A stretch of DNA of 64,000 nt from Ruminococcaceae bacterium D5 (GTDB taxonomy: Bacteria > Bacillota > Clostridia > Oscillospirales > Ruminococcaceae), in contig FORK01000004.1 of NCBI GenBank assembly GCA_900113995.1, positions 82,346-146,345 of the forward strand, in the 5' to 3' direction. Under the pieces are notes generated by a model. It worked only from the letters and a program-made list of their open reading frames with translations, was not told where the DNA came from and ran no database searches. This document shows positions 28,318 through 36,871 of this stretch, piece by piece (within the stretch, counting starts at the first letter, position 1; every line of letters starts with the position of its first letter). The position numbers and the translations under genes were made by a program.

Positions 28318-28979
28318 AATTCAGCAGAAAAACGACCATTCTGATTTGGGTGCTCGCACTTCTGCCGCTGGCCGCGACAGCTGTTCTGTACCGGAGGCTT
28401 CCGGAACAAATTCCCGGGCAGTGGGGCCTTGACGGAAGCGTCCGATACGATCCAAAGGCAACGATCTGGGGAATCGCGCTGCTTTCTCCGCTCTTTGCCT
28501 TTCTGATTCCGCTGATGGCGAGGGTCGATCCGCGGCGGAAGAACTATCAGAAATTTTCGGGAACCTATCAGGGATTTCTGGTCGTTCTGATGCTGTTTCT
28601 TGCCGCAATGAACGGCATCATCCTCTCCGAAAGCCTGCACCCCGGGCGGATCAACGTCGCCAAGGTCGTCACCATCGGCTGCGGCCTGCTCTTCGCCTGG
28701 CTTGGCAATGTGATGCCTAAAATCCGCAGCAACTTCTTCTTCGGTATCAAGACGCCCTGGACCCTCTCAGACCCGCGTGTCTGGGAACGGACCCACCGGC
28801 TGGGAGGTTACTGCTTTTTTGCAGGCGGAATTCTGACGGTCCTTTTGGCTCTTCTGCTGCCGCAGCGGATTCTCTTTTACGGCTTCTTTGCTCTGATGAT
28901 GGCCATCTGCCTTATCCCCACAATAATGAGCTGCATCTGGTATCGAAGGCTTTCCGGCAAGGGAACGGACAAGAGCTGA
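28314..28979 (+). CDS. sdpI: SdpI-family membrane immunity protein
   Basis: A 221-residue membrane protein with about six helices. The N-terminal part (RLPEQIPGQWGLDGSVRYDPKAT) is the DUF1648 module and the later FFFGIKTPWTLSDPRVWERTHRLGG is the SdpI signature. Known SdpI confers immunity to a secreted toxin and relays its presence to SdpR. Here it may protect against bacteriocins from neighbours, since no own toxin is present. Confidence 0.88.
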   Translation: MKFSRKTTILIWVLALLPLAATAVLYRRLPEQIPGQWGLDGSVRYDPKATIWGIALLSPLFAFLIPLMARVDPRRKNYQKFSGTYQGFLVVLMLFLAAMNGIILSESLHPGRINVAKVVTIGCGLLFAWLGNVMPKIRSNFFFGIKTPWTLSDPRVWERTHRLGGYCFFAGGILTVLLALLLPQRILFYGFFALMMAICLIPTIMSCIWYRRLSGKGTDKS

Positions 28980-29220
28980 GTACAAATCCTTGCCTGCGCA
29001 GATCAAACCGGCGGCTCGGCCGGCAGCTTAGGCACGCCCCATCAGGGCGCCGGATGCAATTTTGTTCTGCCCATACCACTGGCTCCGCGGTCCGTAAACA
29101 GGCATCCAGCGGGGGCAACTCCCCCGCCGAAAAAGCATTGGCGATGGCCCGCCTTTGTCCGGCGCTTGAAGCGGAAGCTTCTTACGCAGCGCATCCACGG
29201 AGGCGGCTCCCCCGCCGAAA
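28980..29220. other. Intergenic sequence with short GC-rich repeats
   Basis: No gene seen. CTCCCCCGCCGAAAAA occurs twice (29119-29134 and 29207-29222), and GCGGGGG (29109-29115) can pair with CCCCCGC (29121-29127). Purpose unknown. Confidence 0.5.
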
Positions 29221-29257
29221 AAAGAAGGCGCGGATTTCATCAATCCGTGCCTTCTTT
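29221..29257 (-). terminator. Terminator of the TRAP transporter operon
   Basis: A 16-bp stem (29221-29236 with 29242-29257) with one mismatch and a TCATC loop, just after the dctM stop. Confidence 0.8.
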
Positions 29258-29278
29258 GAATGGGAGACCGTTTGCAGC

Positions 29279-30547
29279 TTATCCAAGCAGATTTGGCAGG
29301 AACAGGACGGTCTGCGGGACAAAGGTGACAATCAGCAGCACGACGATGAGCACCGCGATCATCGGAAGCAGGTCACGCATCTGCTCCTTGAGGGAAACCT
29401 TTGCGATCGAACCGGCGACAAAAAGACAGACGCCCAGCGGAGGGGTGCACATGCCGATGGTCAGGTTGACCGCCATAATCAGGCCGAAGTGAATCAGATC
29501 GATGTTGTACATCTGCACCATCGGCAGGAAAAGCGGAGTAAAGAGCACCAGCGCACTGGTCGTGTCGATGAAGGTGCCCGCGATGAGCAGAATCACGTTG
29601 ATGACCAGAAGCAGGATCACCTTGCTGTGAATTGCGGAAGCCATCATGGCGCTGATGGCCTGCGGCACCTGATTGACGGTGATGATCCAGGTGAACAGCG
29701 AGGCAAATGCAACGACGATCAATACCTGACCGGTCGATTTGGCGCAGTTGACAAGGGCGCTGATGATGCTCTTAAACTTGAGCTCACGATAGATGAAGAT
29801 GCCGACAATCAGCGCATAGAAAACAGCAATCGCGCCCGACTCGGTGGCGGTGAACTTGCCGCTCATGATGCCGCCGATGATGATCACCGGCATAAAGAGC
29901 GCGAGAAGCGCGCTTTTTCCGGCATTGAGAATCTCCTTGAGGGAGGCGCGGGTTTCACGCCCCTTATAATTGCGCTTTTTGCCGACGATGTAGCTGTAAA
30001 TCATCAGGCCGACGCCCATCAGGATGCCGGGGATGAAGCCGCCGATAAACAGCTTGCCGACGCTCACGTTGGCCATGACGCCATAAATCAGCAAGGGAAT
30101 CGACGGCGGGATGATCGGCCCGATCGAGCCGCCGCAGGCGGACAGCGGAGCGGAAAAGGTATTCTCATAGCCCTTCTCCTTCATCAGTGGGATCATGATG
30201 CCGCCGATGGCGGCAGTGGCGGCAATGGCCGATCCGGTAATCGCCGCAAAGAACATGCAGGCGAGGATATTGACCATCGCCAGACCGCTCGGAAAATGCC
30301 CCAGCAGAGTGTCGGCGAAGTCAACCATCCGCTTGCTCATGCCGCCCTGGAACATCAGCTCGCCGGCCAGCATGAAAAGGGGAATCGCGATCAGCGCAAT
30401 CGAATCGGCTCCGGTAAACATCCGCTGCACCACGACCAGCGGGGGAAAGCCGTTTAAGAGAACGCCGCCCAGCGAGACAAAGCCGAGGGAAAAGCAGATC
30501 GGAACGCCGATCAGAAAGATTGCAAAGAGCCAAAGAATCATTCCCAT
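29279..30547 (-). CDS. dctM: TRAP transporter large permease (DctM)
   Basis: A 422-residue very hydrophobic protein of the TRAP/DctM family with about 12 helices. Typical motifs are IALIAIPLFMLAGELMFQGGMSKRMVDFADTL and FAAITGSAIAATAAIGGIMIPLM, plus FIDTTSALVLFTPLFLPM in the second half. It moves an organic acid coupled to sodium, using the receptor DctP. RBS AGGAGGG. Last gene of the five-gene operon. Confidence 0.94.
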   Translation of the reverse strand: MGMILWLFAIFLIGVPICFSLGFVSLGGVLLNGFPPLVVVQRMFTGADSIALIAIPLFMLAGELMFQGGMSKRMVDFADTLLGHFPSGLAMVNILACMFFAAITGSAIAATAAIGGIMIPLMKEKGYENTFSAPLSACGGSIGPIIPPSIPLLIYGVMANVSVGKLFIGGFIPGILMGVGLMIYSYIVGKKRNYKGRETRASLKEILNAGKSALLALFMPVIIIGGIMSGKFTATESGAIAVFYALIVGIFIYRELKFKSIISALVNCAKSTGQVLIVVAFASLFTWIITVNQVPQAISAMMASAIHSKVILLLVINVILLIAGTFIDTTSALVLFTPLFLPMVQMYNIDLIHFGLIMAVNLTIGMCTPPLGVCLFVAGSIAKVSLKEQMRDLLPMIAVLIVVLLIVTFVPQTVLFLPNLLG

Positions 30548-30550
30548 CGC

Positions 30551-31039
30551 TTAATTTCCCTCCTTTTGCGCGCCGCCGAAATTCTTGACCTGCCCGATGA
30601 TATGGGGAACCATGTAGTAGAGCATCAGGACGGCGGAAATCGGAACGCTCAGGTAATAATAGAACATCGGGACCGGCAGGTAAGGGGCAAGCTGCGTCTT
30701 GCCGGTGACGGCAAATTTCCATCCATAATAAGCGAGGAAGATGAAAAAACCGCAGAGCGCGATATTGATGACAAGCTCAAGAGCGGCCCGCAACTTCGGC
30801 TTCAGGCAGGAGATGACCACATCGATATTCAGATGGGCCTTCTCCCGCACACACCAGGCGGCACCCAGAAAAACGAGGTAAGTAAAGCAGAGGCGGATAA
30901 CGTCCTGGCTCCAGGCCAGCGGACTCTTGAGGATAAAACGAAATACTACCTGCAGAAAGGTCACCAGAAAGAGCACAAAGGCGCTGGTGGCCATCAGCGT
31001 CTTGATAACGCCGTCCACAACCTTGGTAACGGTTTTCAT
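30551..31039 (-). CDS. dctQ: TRAP transporter small permease (DctQ)
   Basis: A 162-residue protein with four membrane helices. It contains the DctQ signature (VVFRFILKSPLAWSQDVIRLCFTYLVFLGAAWCVREKAHLNIDVV). It pairs with DctM three bases downstream and sits after an intra-operon hairpin. Confidence 0.93.
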   Translation of the reverse strand: MKTVTKVVDGVIKTLMATSAFVLFLVTFLQVVFRFILKSPLAWSQDVIRLCFTYLVFLGAAWCVREKAHLNIDVVISCLKPKLRAALELVINIALCGFFIFLAYYGWKFAVTGKTQLAPYLPVPMFYYYLSVPISAVLMLYYMVPHIIGQVKNFGGAQKEGN

Positions 31040-31058
31040 GAAAGCTCCTCCCGAATGG

Positions 31059-31094
31059 AGCAGGACACGAGGTCCGACGGCTTCGTGTCCTGCT
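31059..31094 (-). terminator. Intra-operon hairpin between dctP and dctQ
   Basis: A perfect 12-bp stem (31059-31070 with 31083-31094), loop 12 nt, no long T-run. It probably stabilises the dctP end or attenuates transcription so that the receptor outnumbers the permease. Confidence 0.65.
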
Positions 31095-31109
31095 TCGACT
31101 CACAATTCT

Positions 31110-32171
31110 TTATTTGGAAGCGAGGTAGTTCATCACTTCCTCAACCAGAGCAGGATCGACCAGCTTCTTGACCTCTTCACGCTGATAGAGGCCCTCGGTA
31201 GCCTTAACGAAGGAGTCGAGATCGGGCTCGGTGACGATCATGCCGGCAGCCTTGATCTCCTCGAGGTACTTGTCCTCCTGAGCGGAGATGGCCTTGCGCT
31301 GCTCCACAACGGCGTATGCCGCGGCGTCGTCGATCGCCTTCTGGAGCTCGGCGGGCAGGGAATCATAGAAATCCTTGTTCATGATCATGCTCTGAGCGGC
31401 ATAGGTGTGGCCGTCCAGGGTCATATACTTCTGAACTTCGTTGAAGCGGGAGGTCGCAATCGAGGTAACAGGGTTCTCCTGACCGTCAACCATGCCCTGC
31501 TGAAGCGCGGTGTAAAGCTCATTGAAAGGAACGGGGGTGGCGGTGGCGCCGAGCGCATCGGTCAGAGCAAACCAGATGGGCGCTTCCTGAACGCGGATGC
31601 TCAGTCCCTTCATATCCGCGGCGCTCTTGACCTCGCGGACGTTGTTGGTGAAGTGACGGAAGCCGAGTTCGGTGAAGCCGAGATGCTTGAAGCCCTGTGC
31701 CTCAAAGAGAGGGGCAAACTTGTCCTGAAGCATGTTGTCCAGCACGTCATAGGCCTCTTCCTTGTTCGCAAAGAGGTAGGGGATCGAAAGGACCTGTACC
31801 TCGGAAACCCATGCGGGCAGGGTGCCGTCGGTGGTGACGATGGTCATCTGGATGGTGCCGAGCTTGACGCCCTCAGCGGCCTCACGCTCGCCGCCGAGCG
31901 CACCGTTCGGGAAAATGTTGACCTTGAACTGGCCGTTTGAAAGCTCCTCAACCTTCTCCTTGAAGAAGGTGGCGCCGACGGTGGACTGATGGTCCTCGTT
32001 GCCGACGGTGGCAATCTTGATCTCATAGGTCTTGCCTGCGGGAGCAGCCGAAGAAGCGGCCTCCGGAGCGGCGCCCGACGCAGCGGGAGCAGCGGAAGAC
32101 GACCCGCCGCATCCGGCGAGGGTCATGGCAAACAGCGAAAGAGCAAGCGCAAAACTAGCAAACTTTTTCAT
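31110..32171 (-). CDS. dctP: TRAP transporter solute-binding lipoprotein (DctP)
   Basis: A 353-residue receptor with a lipoprotein signal (lipobox LAGC, mature Cys near 21) and a Ser/Ala-rich linker. The DctP fold motifs are GALGGEREAAEGVKLGTIQM, KSAADMKGLSIRVQEAPIW and PVPFNELYTALQQGMVDGQENPV. The conserved Arg in SIRVQE usually binds the substrate carboxylate, so an organic acid is expected. Which acid cannot be read. It lies two bases after the DUF2848 gene. Confidence 0.94.
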   Translation of the reverse strand: MKKFASFALALSLFAMTLAGCGGSSSAAPAASGAAPEAASSAAPAGKTYEIKIATVGNEDHQSTVGATFFKEKVEELSNGQFKVNIFPNGALGGEREAAEGVKLGTIQMTIVTTDGTLPAWVSEVQVLSIPYLFANKEEAYDVLDNMLQDKFAPLFEAQGFKHLGFTELGFRHFTNNVREVKSAADMKGLSIRVQEAPIWFALTDALGATATPVPFNELYTALQQGMVDGQENPVTSIATSRFNEVQKYMTLDGHTYAAQSMIMNKDFYDSLPAELQKAIDDAAAYAVVEQRKAISAQEDKYLEEIKAAGMIVTEPDLDSFVKATEGLYQREEVKKLVDPALVEEVMNYLASK

Positions 32172-32173
32172 GA

Positions 32174-32866
32174 TTATCTTTCCTCCTCAGTAATGGCAGT
32201 TGCACGATAGAAACAGGCGATCGAGCGCGAAAGGGTATCGTCAACCAGCTCGCAGCGGAAAGTTGTTCCGAACTTGAAGCCGGCCAGCGCCGGAACAGTG
32301 CCCGAGAAGATGACGCTGTTGCCGATGTCCCCTACCCGTTCACAAAGCTCCGAAAGGATCTTCTCAGGCGGCAGGATGTCGGCAAGGGTGCCGTCCTGAT
32401 AGGGAATTTCGGCGCCGTCCACCGTCTGGAAGGACCGGACACGGATCGAATCCCAGTGAGCCTTGATGTCGTCGTAATCCCACACGTCCATGCCGATCGG
32501 CTTGGGGCAGATCTGCTTGGCCTTGAGAACGTTCTGTCCTTCAAGCTCGCGGTCGGTATGGTCGCTTCCTACCCCGATGTAAATTTTGCCCCCGCAGACA
32601 AGGATGATGTATTCCACCTCGCCGCAGGTGCGGTTTCCGACGAACTGAAGATCCTCCTCCTGAGTCAGAAGCAGGTTCGAGCACTCGAAGATCGTCGGGA
32701 TTTTCTTCGGCGCAGGCACGCCGAGGTCCCGCTCAAGCTCGCGGATGTGCTCCATGGTTTTCTCCATGTTGCGCCCGGCATAACCGATCGCAAAGAGATG
32801 CTGGTATTCCATCTCGAGGGGCTTGACGCTTCCCCCCTGGTGGAGGCGGAAGGAAATCTTGCTCAT
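32174..32866 (-). CDS. DUF2848 family protein
   Basis: A 230-residue protein of the DUF2848 family, whose members look distantly like fumarylacetoacetate hydrolases. Features seen are YAGRNMEKTMEHIRELERDLGVPAPKKIPTIFECS, FVGNRTCGEVEYIILVCGGKIYIGVGSDHTDRELE and, near the end, NSVIFSGTVPALAGFKFGTTF. No experimentally based function is known to me. Its place between a nitrilase-family gene and a TRAP receptor suggests a role in degrading the imported acid. Confidence 0.82.
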   Translation of the reverse strand: MSKISFRLHQGGSVKPLEMEYQHLFAIGYAGRNMEKTMEHIRELERDLGVPAPKKIPTIFECSNLLLTQEEDLQFVGNRTCGEVEYIILVCGGKIYIGVGSDHTDRELEGQNVLKAKQICPKPIGMDVWDYDDIKAHWDSIRVRSFQTVDGAEIPYQDGTLADILPPEKILSELCERVGDIGNSVIFSGTVPALAGFKFGTTFRCELVDDTLSRSIACFYRATAITEEER

Positions 32867-32881
32867 GGATATGGTTCCTCC

Positions 32882-33670
32882 TTATTTGATTTCATATAAA
32901 GCAGGGCGGCGGTCACGGTAGACGTTGATGCTCTCGCGAATGCCGCGCACAACCTCAAGATCAAGATCGGCGGTCAGGATCTGCTCCCCCTCGCCGCCAA
33001 GCACAAGGACCTCTCCCCACGGGTCGAGGAGGATCGAGTGGCCAGCATACTTGGTCTGGCCCGCCGTTCCGCAGGAATTGGTGGCCACGACAAACATCTG
33101 GTTCTCGATGGCGCGGGCGGTGTTGAGAATCTCCCAGTGGCGGGTGCGCAGCTTGGGCCACTGGGCGACGACGAAGAGCAGGTCGATGCCGCGCAGCGCG
33201 AGGCTTCTCTCCAGCTCGAGGAAACGGATATCGTAGCAGATGACGATTCCACAGCGGACTCCGTCCAGCTCAAAGGTCACCAGACGCTCTCCAAACTCGA
33301 AGGAATGGTGTTCTCCCATCGGGGTGAACAGATGGGTCTTGTCGTAATCCGCAACGACCTCACCCTGACGGTTGAAGGTATAACTGGTATTATAGATTTT
33401 TCCGCCCCGGACGTTGGAAACTGAACCGGCGACGATGTTGACGCCCAGTTCCTTTGCAAGGGGACCGAAGGTGGCCTTGACCCGCTCGCCCTCACGGTCG
33501 GAGAGCGCCTCGAGGTTTTCGCTGGGGAAAAAGCCGACGTTCCAGGTTTCAGGCAGGGTGACAACATCCGCCCCGGTCGCAGCCGCGCGCCGCACCAGCT
33601 CCACCGCATGAGCGAAGTTGTACTCGGGTTCTCCGAGCTTCATATCCATCTGGATTGCGGAAACTCTCAC
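32882..33670 (-). CDS. Nitrilase-superfamily amidase (omega-amidase-like)
   Basis: A 262-residue carbon-nitrogen hydrolase. The start is GTG 33670 after AAAGGAGG, chosen because family members begin VRVSAIQMD. The catalytic triad is Glu41 (LPETWN), Lys111 (YDKTHLF) and Cys145 (IVICYDIRF), with a second conserved Glu in GEHHSFEFGE. It hydrolyses a carboxylic acid amide such as an alpha-keto acid amide. It is the first gene of the TRAP operon, so the imported compound or its product may be an amide acid. Confidence 0.9.
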   Translation of the reverse strand: MRVSAIQMDMKLGEPEYNFAHAVELVRRAAATGADVVTLPETWNVGFFPSENLEALSDREGERVKATFGPLAKELGVNIVAGSVSNVRGGKIYNTSYTFNRQGEVVADYDKTHLFTPMGEHHSFEFGERLVTFELDGVRCGIVICYDIRFLELERSLALRGIDLLFVVAQWPKLRTRHWEILNTARAIENQMFVVATNSCGTAGQTKYAGHSILLDPWGEVLVLGGEGEQILTADLDLEVVRGIRESINVYRDRRPALYEIK

Positions 33671-33726
33671 GCTGAAATCCTCCTTTTGAAAATTTGGTGA
33701 TTCCGCTTGCCGCGGAATCAAATATG

Positions 33727-33765
33727 TGATATGTTATATATATCATATTCCATGGCACAGGTCAA
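33727..33765 (-). promoter_or_regulatory. Promoter and GntR-type operator of the TRAP operon
   Basis: On the minus strand TTGACC (33760-33765), 17 bp, TATATA (33737-33742). The dyad TGATAT (33727-33732) with ATATCA (33740-33745) overlaps the minus-10, a good candidate site for the divergent GntR regulator. Confidence 0.7.
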
Positions 33766-33867
33766 TCTTTTTTTCAAACTTCATTCATATATTCCTATAC
33801 TCAGGACTCTTATTTGTGCTTTTTCACAAGTGATCTTACAATCAGCTAAAAATCTCCAGTCTGATAG

Positions 33868-33896
33868 TTGAAAAAAAGCGCCGGTTCCTGTATTCT
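33868..33896 (+). promoter_or_regulatory. Promoter of the GntR gene
   Basis: TTGAAA (33868-33873), 17-bp spacer, TATTCT (33891-33896), about 40 bp before the start codon. Confidence 0.55.
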
Positions 33897-33938
33897 TGTA
33901 AGGTAAAATATCGGATACGATCAGAAGGAATGAAACGT

Positions 33939-34688
33939 ATGAACCCGCAACAGAACCATTCCGGGGCCGGCGATTCGCTTTTCGGCTCCGACCCCATCTC
34001 CTCCCATACCTATAAGGAACAGGCCTACCGCCTGATCAAAGACGCCATCATTTATCGAAAAATGAAGGTCGGCGTCGTCTATTCCCAGGATGGCATCTGC
34101 GCCGACATGCAGATTTCCCGCACGCCGGTGCGCGAAGCCCTGCTCGAGCTTCAGCAGGAGGGGTACGTCAGCATTCTGCGGGGACGCGGGATCACCATCG
34201 TCCCGCTGGGCCAGAAGGAAGCGCGCGATATCATCGAGATGCGCCGCTGCATCGAACCGCTTGGCAGCTTCCTCGCGGCGCAGCGCCGCTCAAGCAGCCA
34301 GCTCGGCAACCTTTTCAGCGCCCTGCAGGAGATGGAGAAGAACGCGGGCAGCAGCGACAACGCCCTGATGTACCGGCTTGACCGGGAATTCCATTACCAT
34401 ATGTTTCAGGCAGCGGATAACGGCTGGCTCCAGCGGACCAACGAGCAGCTTCGGGATCACATCCTCCGGTTTGAGAATCAGGAAGCATTTCAGATTGTCC
34501 CCGTCCTCGAAGAGCACCGCGGCGTCTACCGCGCCATTGAGCGCGGGAATCCTGCGGAAGCCGCCGAAGCGATGCGGATTCATATGGCAAACAGCATCCG
34601 CCGCACAATGAGCCACATTGTCCCGCTCGGGGAGGAAAATGCGGACCCGACGGCGGCAATGGGTATTCTCCCGCCTGTGATCCGCTGA
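33939..34688 (+). CDS. GntR-family regulator, FadR/FCD subfamily
   Basis: A 249-residue regulator; ATG 33939 lies nine bases after AGAAGGA, better placed than ATG 33930. The winged helix reads YSQDGICADMQISRTPVREALLELQQEGYVSILRGRGITIV. The helical FCD domain has the metal/ligand residues D and H in LDREFHYHMF, a later EEHRGVYRAIERGNPAEAAEAMRIHM. FCD proteins sense small carboxylates. It is divergent from the TRAP operon and very likely controls it. Confidence 0.92.
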   Translation: MNPQQNHSGAGDSLFGSDPISSHTYKEQAYRLIKDAIIYRKMKVGVVYSQDGICADMQISRTPVREALLELQQEGYVSILRGRGITIVPLGQKEARDIIEMRRCIEPLGSFLAAQRRSSSQLGNLFSALQEMEKNAGSSDNALMYRLDREFHYHMFQAADNGWLQRTNEQLRDHILRFENQEAFQIVPVLEEHRGVYRAIERGNPAEAAEAMRIHMANSIRRTMSHIVPLGEENADPTAAMGILPPVIR

Positions 34689-34700
34689 AAGAAAAGTGCG

Positions 34701-34743
34701 AAAAGCCCCTGCAAACGATGGCTCATCGTTTGCAGGGGCTTTT
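34701..34743 (+). terminator. Terminator of the GntR gene
   Basis: A perfect 20-bp stem (34701-34720 with 34724-34743) with loop GCT, ending in a T-run. Confidence 0.9.
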
Positions 34744-34744
34744 T

Positions 34745-35048
34745 ATCCGCGTTTGGTCCCCCGCCGCAGTCTGCCCTCCCCCCAACCGGCCGGCGCACTG
34801 CGGACGATTCCCCTTTGGGCTTGCTCCATCCTCTCTCATTGGGGGAGCGGAGGCTTCTATTCATCCTTCCCGCTGCGTTGCCCCGCTTCGTTTGCGGCCT
34901 ATCGGATCGGGAGGGCGGCGCGCCCTTCCATCTGCCCCCGCAGGCGCGGGACTCGTTTCAGCATAATGTGCTTTCCCCTTCAGGGGGCTGCGCCGGGTCT
35001 GCCCCGCAGGTGCGGGAGACAGATTCTTTCGGTGCCAGATACGGCAAA
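34745..35048. other. GC-rich intergenic region without a supported gene
   Basis: Several open frames but none with a ribosome site or recognisable protein. It contains two similar GC hairpin-like motifs (GCCCCCGCAGGCGCGGG near 34937 and GCCCCGCAGGTGCGGG near 35010). It may be decayed or repeat-derived DNA. Confidence 0.4.
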
Positions 35049-35087
35049 CAGATTCCCCGTACGGAGATCATCCGCATGGGGAATCTG
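35049..35087 (-). terminator. Terminator of the FAD oxidoreductase gene
   Basis: CAGATTCCCC (35049-35058) pairs with GGGGAATCTG (35078-35087), with further inner pairing CGG/CCG. Confidence 0.7.
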
Positions 35088-35122
35088 CCCTGTTGCAGCG
35101 CTTTATTTTACACAAGTCTCTT

Positions 35123-36520
35123 TCAGCCGATCTCCCGCAGGATTTTATCCCCGACATAGAGGCCGTGGGCCGCCGCATGGGAGAGCGAGCGGGTGAATCC
35201 CGCGCCGTCTCCGACCGCGTAGATGCCCCGGCATCCCTCCAGTTCGAAGTCCCCGGCGGCGGGGCGCGCCGAATAATATTTGCATTCAATGCCATAGAGC
35301 AGGGTATCATAGTTTGCCGTTCCGGGCGCAATGGCATCCAAAGCGTGCAGCGTCTCGATGATATTGTCAAGCTGGCGCTTGGGCATACACAGGCTCAGGT
35401 CACCCGGCACCGCATCAAGGGTCGGGCGGGTGGTCGATTGACCAAGCCGGTGCTCGTTGGTCCGCCGCCCGCTCTCAAGGTCGCCCAGACGCTGCACCAG
35501 CACGCTGCCGCCGGAAATCATGTTGGCAAGCGAGGCGACCGCCCGGGCGTAGTCGATCGGCTCGTTGAAGGGCTGAGTAAAGCGGATGGTGGTGAGCAGC
35601 GCGAAATTGGAGTTCCTGGTCTTGCGGCATTCATCGCGGTAGGAGTGTCCGTTAACGGTCAGGATGCCGGAGGTGTTCTCCATGACGACGCTCCCCCGCT
35701 CGTTGAAGCAGAACATCCGGGTGGTGTCACCGTACATTTTCGAACGGTACCAGATCTTCGGCTCATAAATCTGGGAAGAAAAGCCCTGCCAGATCAAAGA
35801 CGGCAGCTCGACCCGCACCCCGATGTCGATCTGATTGTTGTTCATCCGCACTCCGTTTTTGCGGCACCAGTCGGCGAAATAGCGGCTTCCGGCCCGGCCG
35901 ACCGCGAAGATGATCCGCTCCGCGTCCACCTGATCGGTCTCCCCGTTTCTGCCGCGCAGGGTCAGCTGATGATGCTCGCGGTCAACATCAACCGCTTCCG
36001 TCTCGGTGCGGATCTCGATTTTATCCCGCAGTGAATCGACCAGCTTCATCATGGTGGCAAAGTTGGCATCGGTGCCCAGATGCTTGAGCTGCGCCTGGTG
36101 CATATGCAGGTCGTACTGCAGACAGAGCTTTTTCAGCGAATCGCTCGGCATAAAACGGTCGGTCGTCGCTCCAAATCCCACCAGCACCGCGTCGGCCTGT
36201 TCGATATAGTGAATGACCAGTTCCTGCGGCAGATAGTCGGTAAGCCATCCGCCGTATTCGGTTGAGATGACATATTTTCCATCCGAAAAGGCGCCCGCCC
36301 CGGCCAGGCCCTCCATAATCGAGCAGTGCCTGCAGTGGACGCAGGTTTTCGCCTTTCCGGTCACCATCGGGCAGCTCCTGTACTTGAGGTCGGGACCTTT
36401 TTCGACCAGCAGGATCTTGAGCGACGGACGCTTTTCGGTCAGGCGGTAGGCGGCCATCAGCCCGCCGATTCCTCCTCCGATGATCGCGACATCATAACTG
36501 CGGTTAGTTTGGTTTGCCAC
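35123..36520 (-). CDS. FAD-dependent dehydrogenase with N-terminal Cys motif
   Basis: A 465-residue flavoprotein. GTG 36520 lies nine bases after AAAGGA; an ATG at 36529 abuts the site and is unlikely. The dinucleotide-binding motif AIIGGGIGGLMAAYRL opens the protein. CPMVTGKAKTCVHCRHCSIMEGL gives several Cys that could bind a cluster or act in redox. The C-terminal FAD motif is GIYAVGDGAGFTRSLSHAAAHG. It resembles the broad clostridial family of uncharacterised FAD-dependent oxidoreductases. Substrate unknown; monocistronic. Confidence 0.83.
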   Translation of the reverse strand: MANQTNRSYDVAIIGGGIGGLMAAYRLTEKRPSLKILLVEKGPDLKYRSCPMVTGKAKTCVHCRHCSIMEGLAGAGAFSDGKYVISTEYGGWLTDYLPQELVIHYIEQADAVLVGFGATTDRFMPSDSLKKLCLQYDLHMHQAQLKHLGTDANFATMMKLVDSLRDKIEIRTETEAVDVDREHHQLTLRGRNGETDQVDAERIIFAVGRAGSRYFADWCRKNGVRMNNNQIDIGVRVELPSLIWQGFSSQIYEPKIWYRSKMYGDTTRMFCFNERGSVVMENTSGILTVNGHSYRDECRKTRNSNFALLTTIRFTQPFNEPIDYARAVASLANMISGGSVLVQRLGDLESGRRTNEHRLGQSTTRPTLDAVPGDLSLCMPKRQLDNIIETLHALDAIAPGTANYDTLLYGIECKYYSARPAAGDFELEGCRGIYAVGDGAGFTRSLSHAAAHGLYVGDKILREIG

Positions 36521-36834
36521 GGTATCCATTCCTTTCAGACAGCACCATACGGACCGCCCCGCGGGTCCGGGGCATCTCCCCTGCTCCGCCAACAGCAGCC
36601 TGAATTGGTGATTGGCATTTCCTTTTGCACCCGTTGTTTGGCTTCCAGGCCGCAAACGGCATATTGATTATAACATAAAAAGGTGTCAAAACAAAGCCAT
36701 GGGATTCTTTCCATTGATTCTTTGCCTTTATCCTCAAAAAACGCATTGATTTTTCATGGGGTTGACGGAATATTTGGGGAAAAGGCTGAAAGATTCCAGC
36801 ATGAAAAATAAAATTTCACAAAACTGATACAAAA

Positions 36835-36857
36835 CGCCCGCCCCGAGGGGACGGGCG
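36835..36857 (-). terminator. Terminator of the YibE/F gene
   Basis: CGCCCGCCCC (36835-36844) pairs with GGGACGGGCG, giving a GC-rich stem followed by TTTTG on the minus strand. Confidence 0.75.
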
Positions 36858-36871
36858 CAGGCGGAGGAAAA

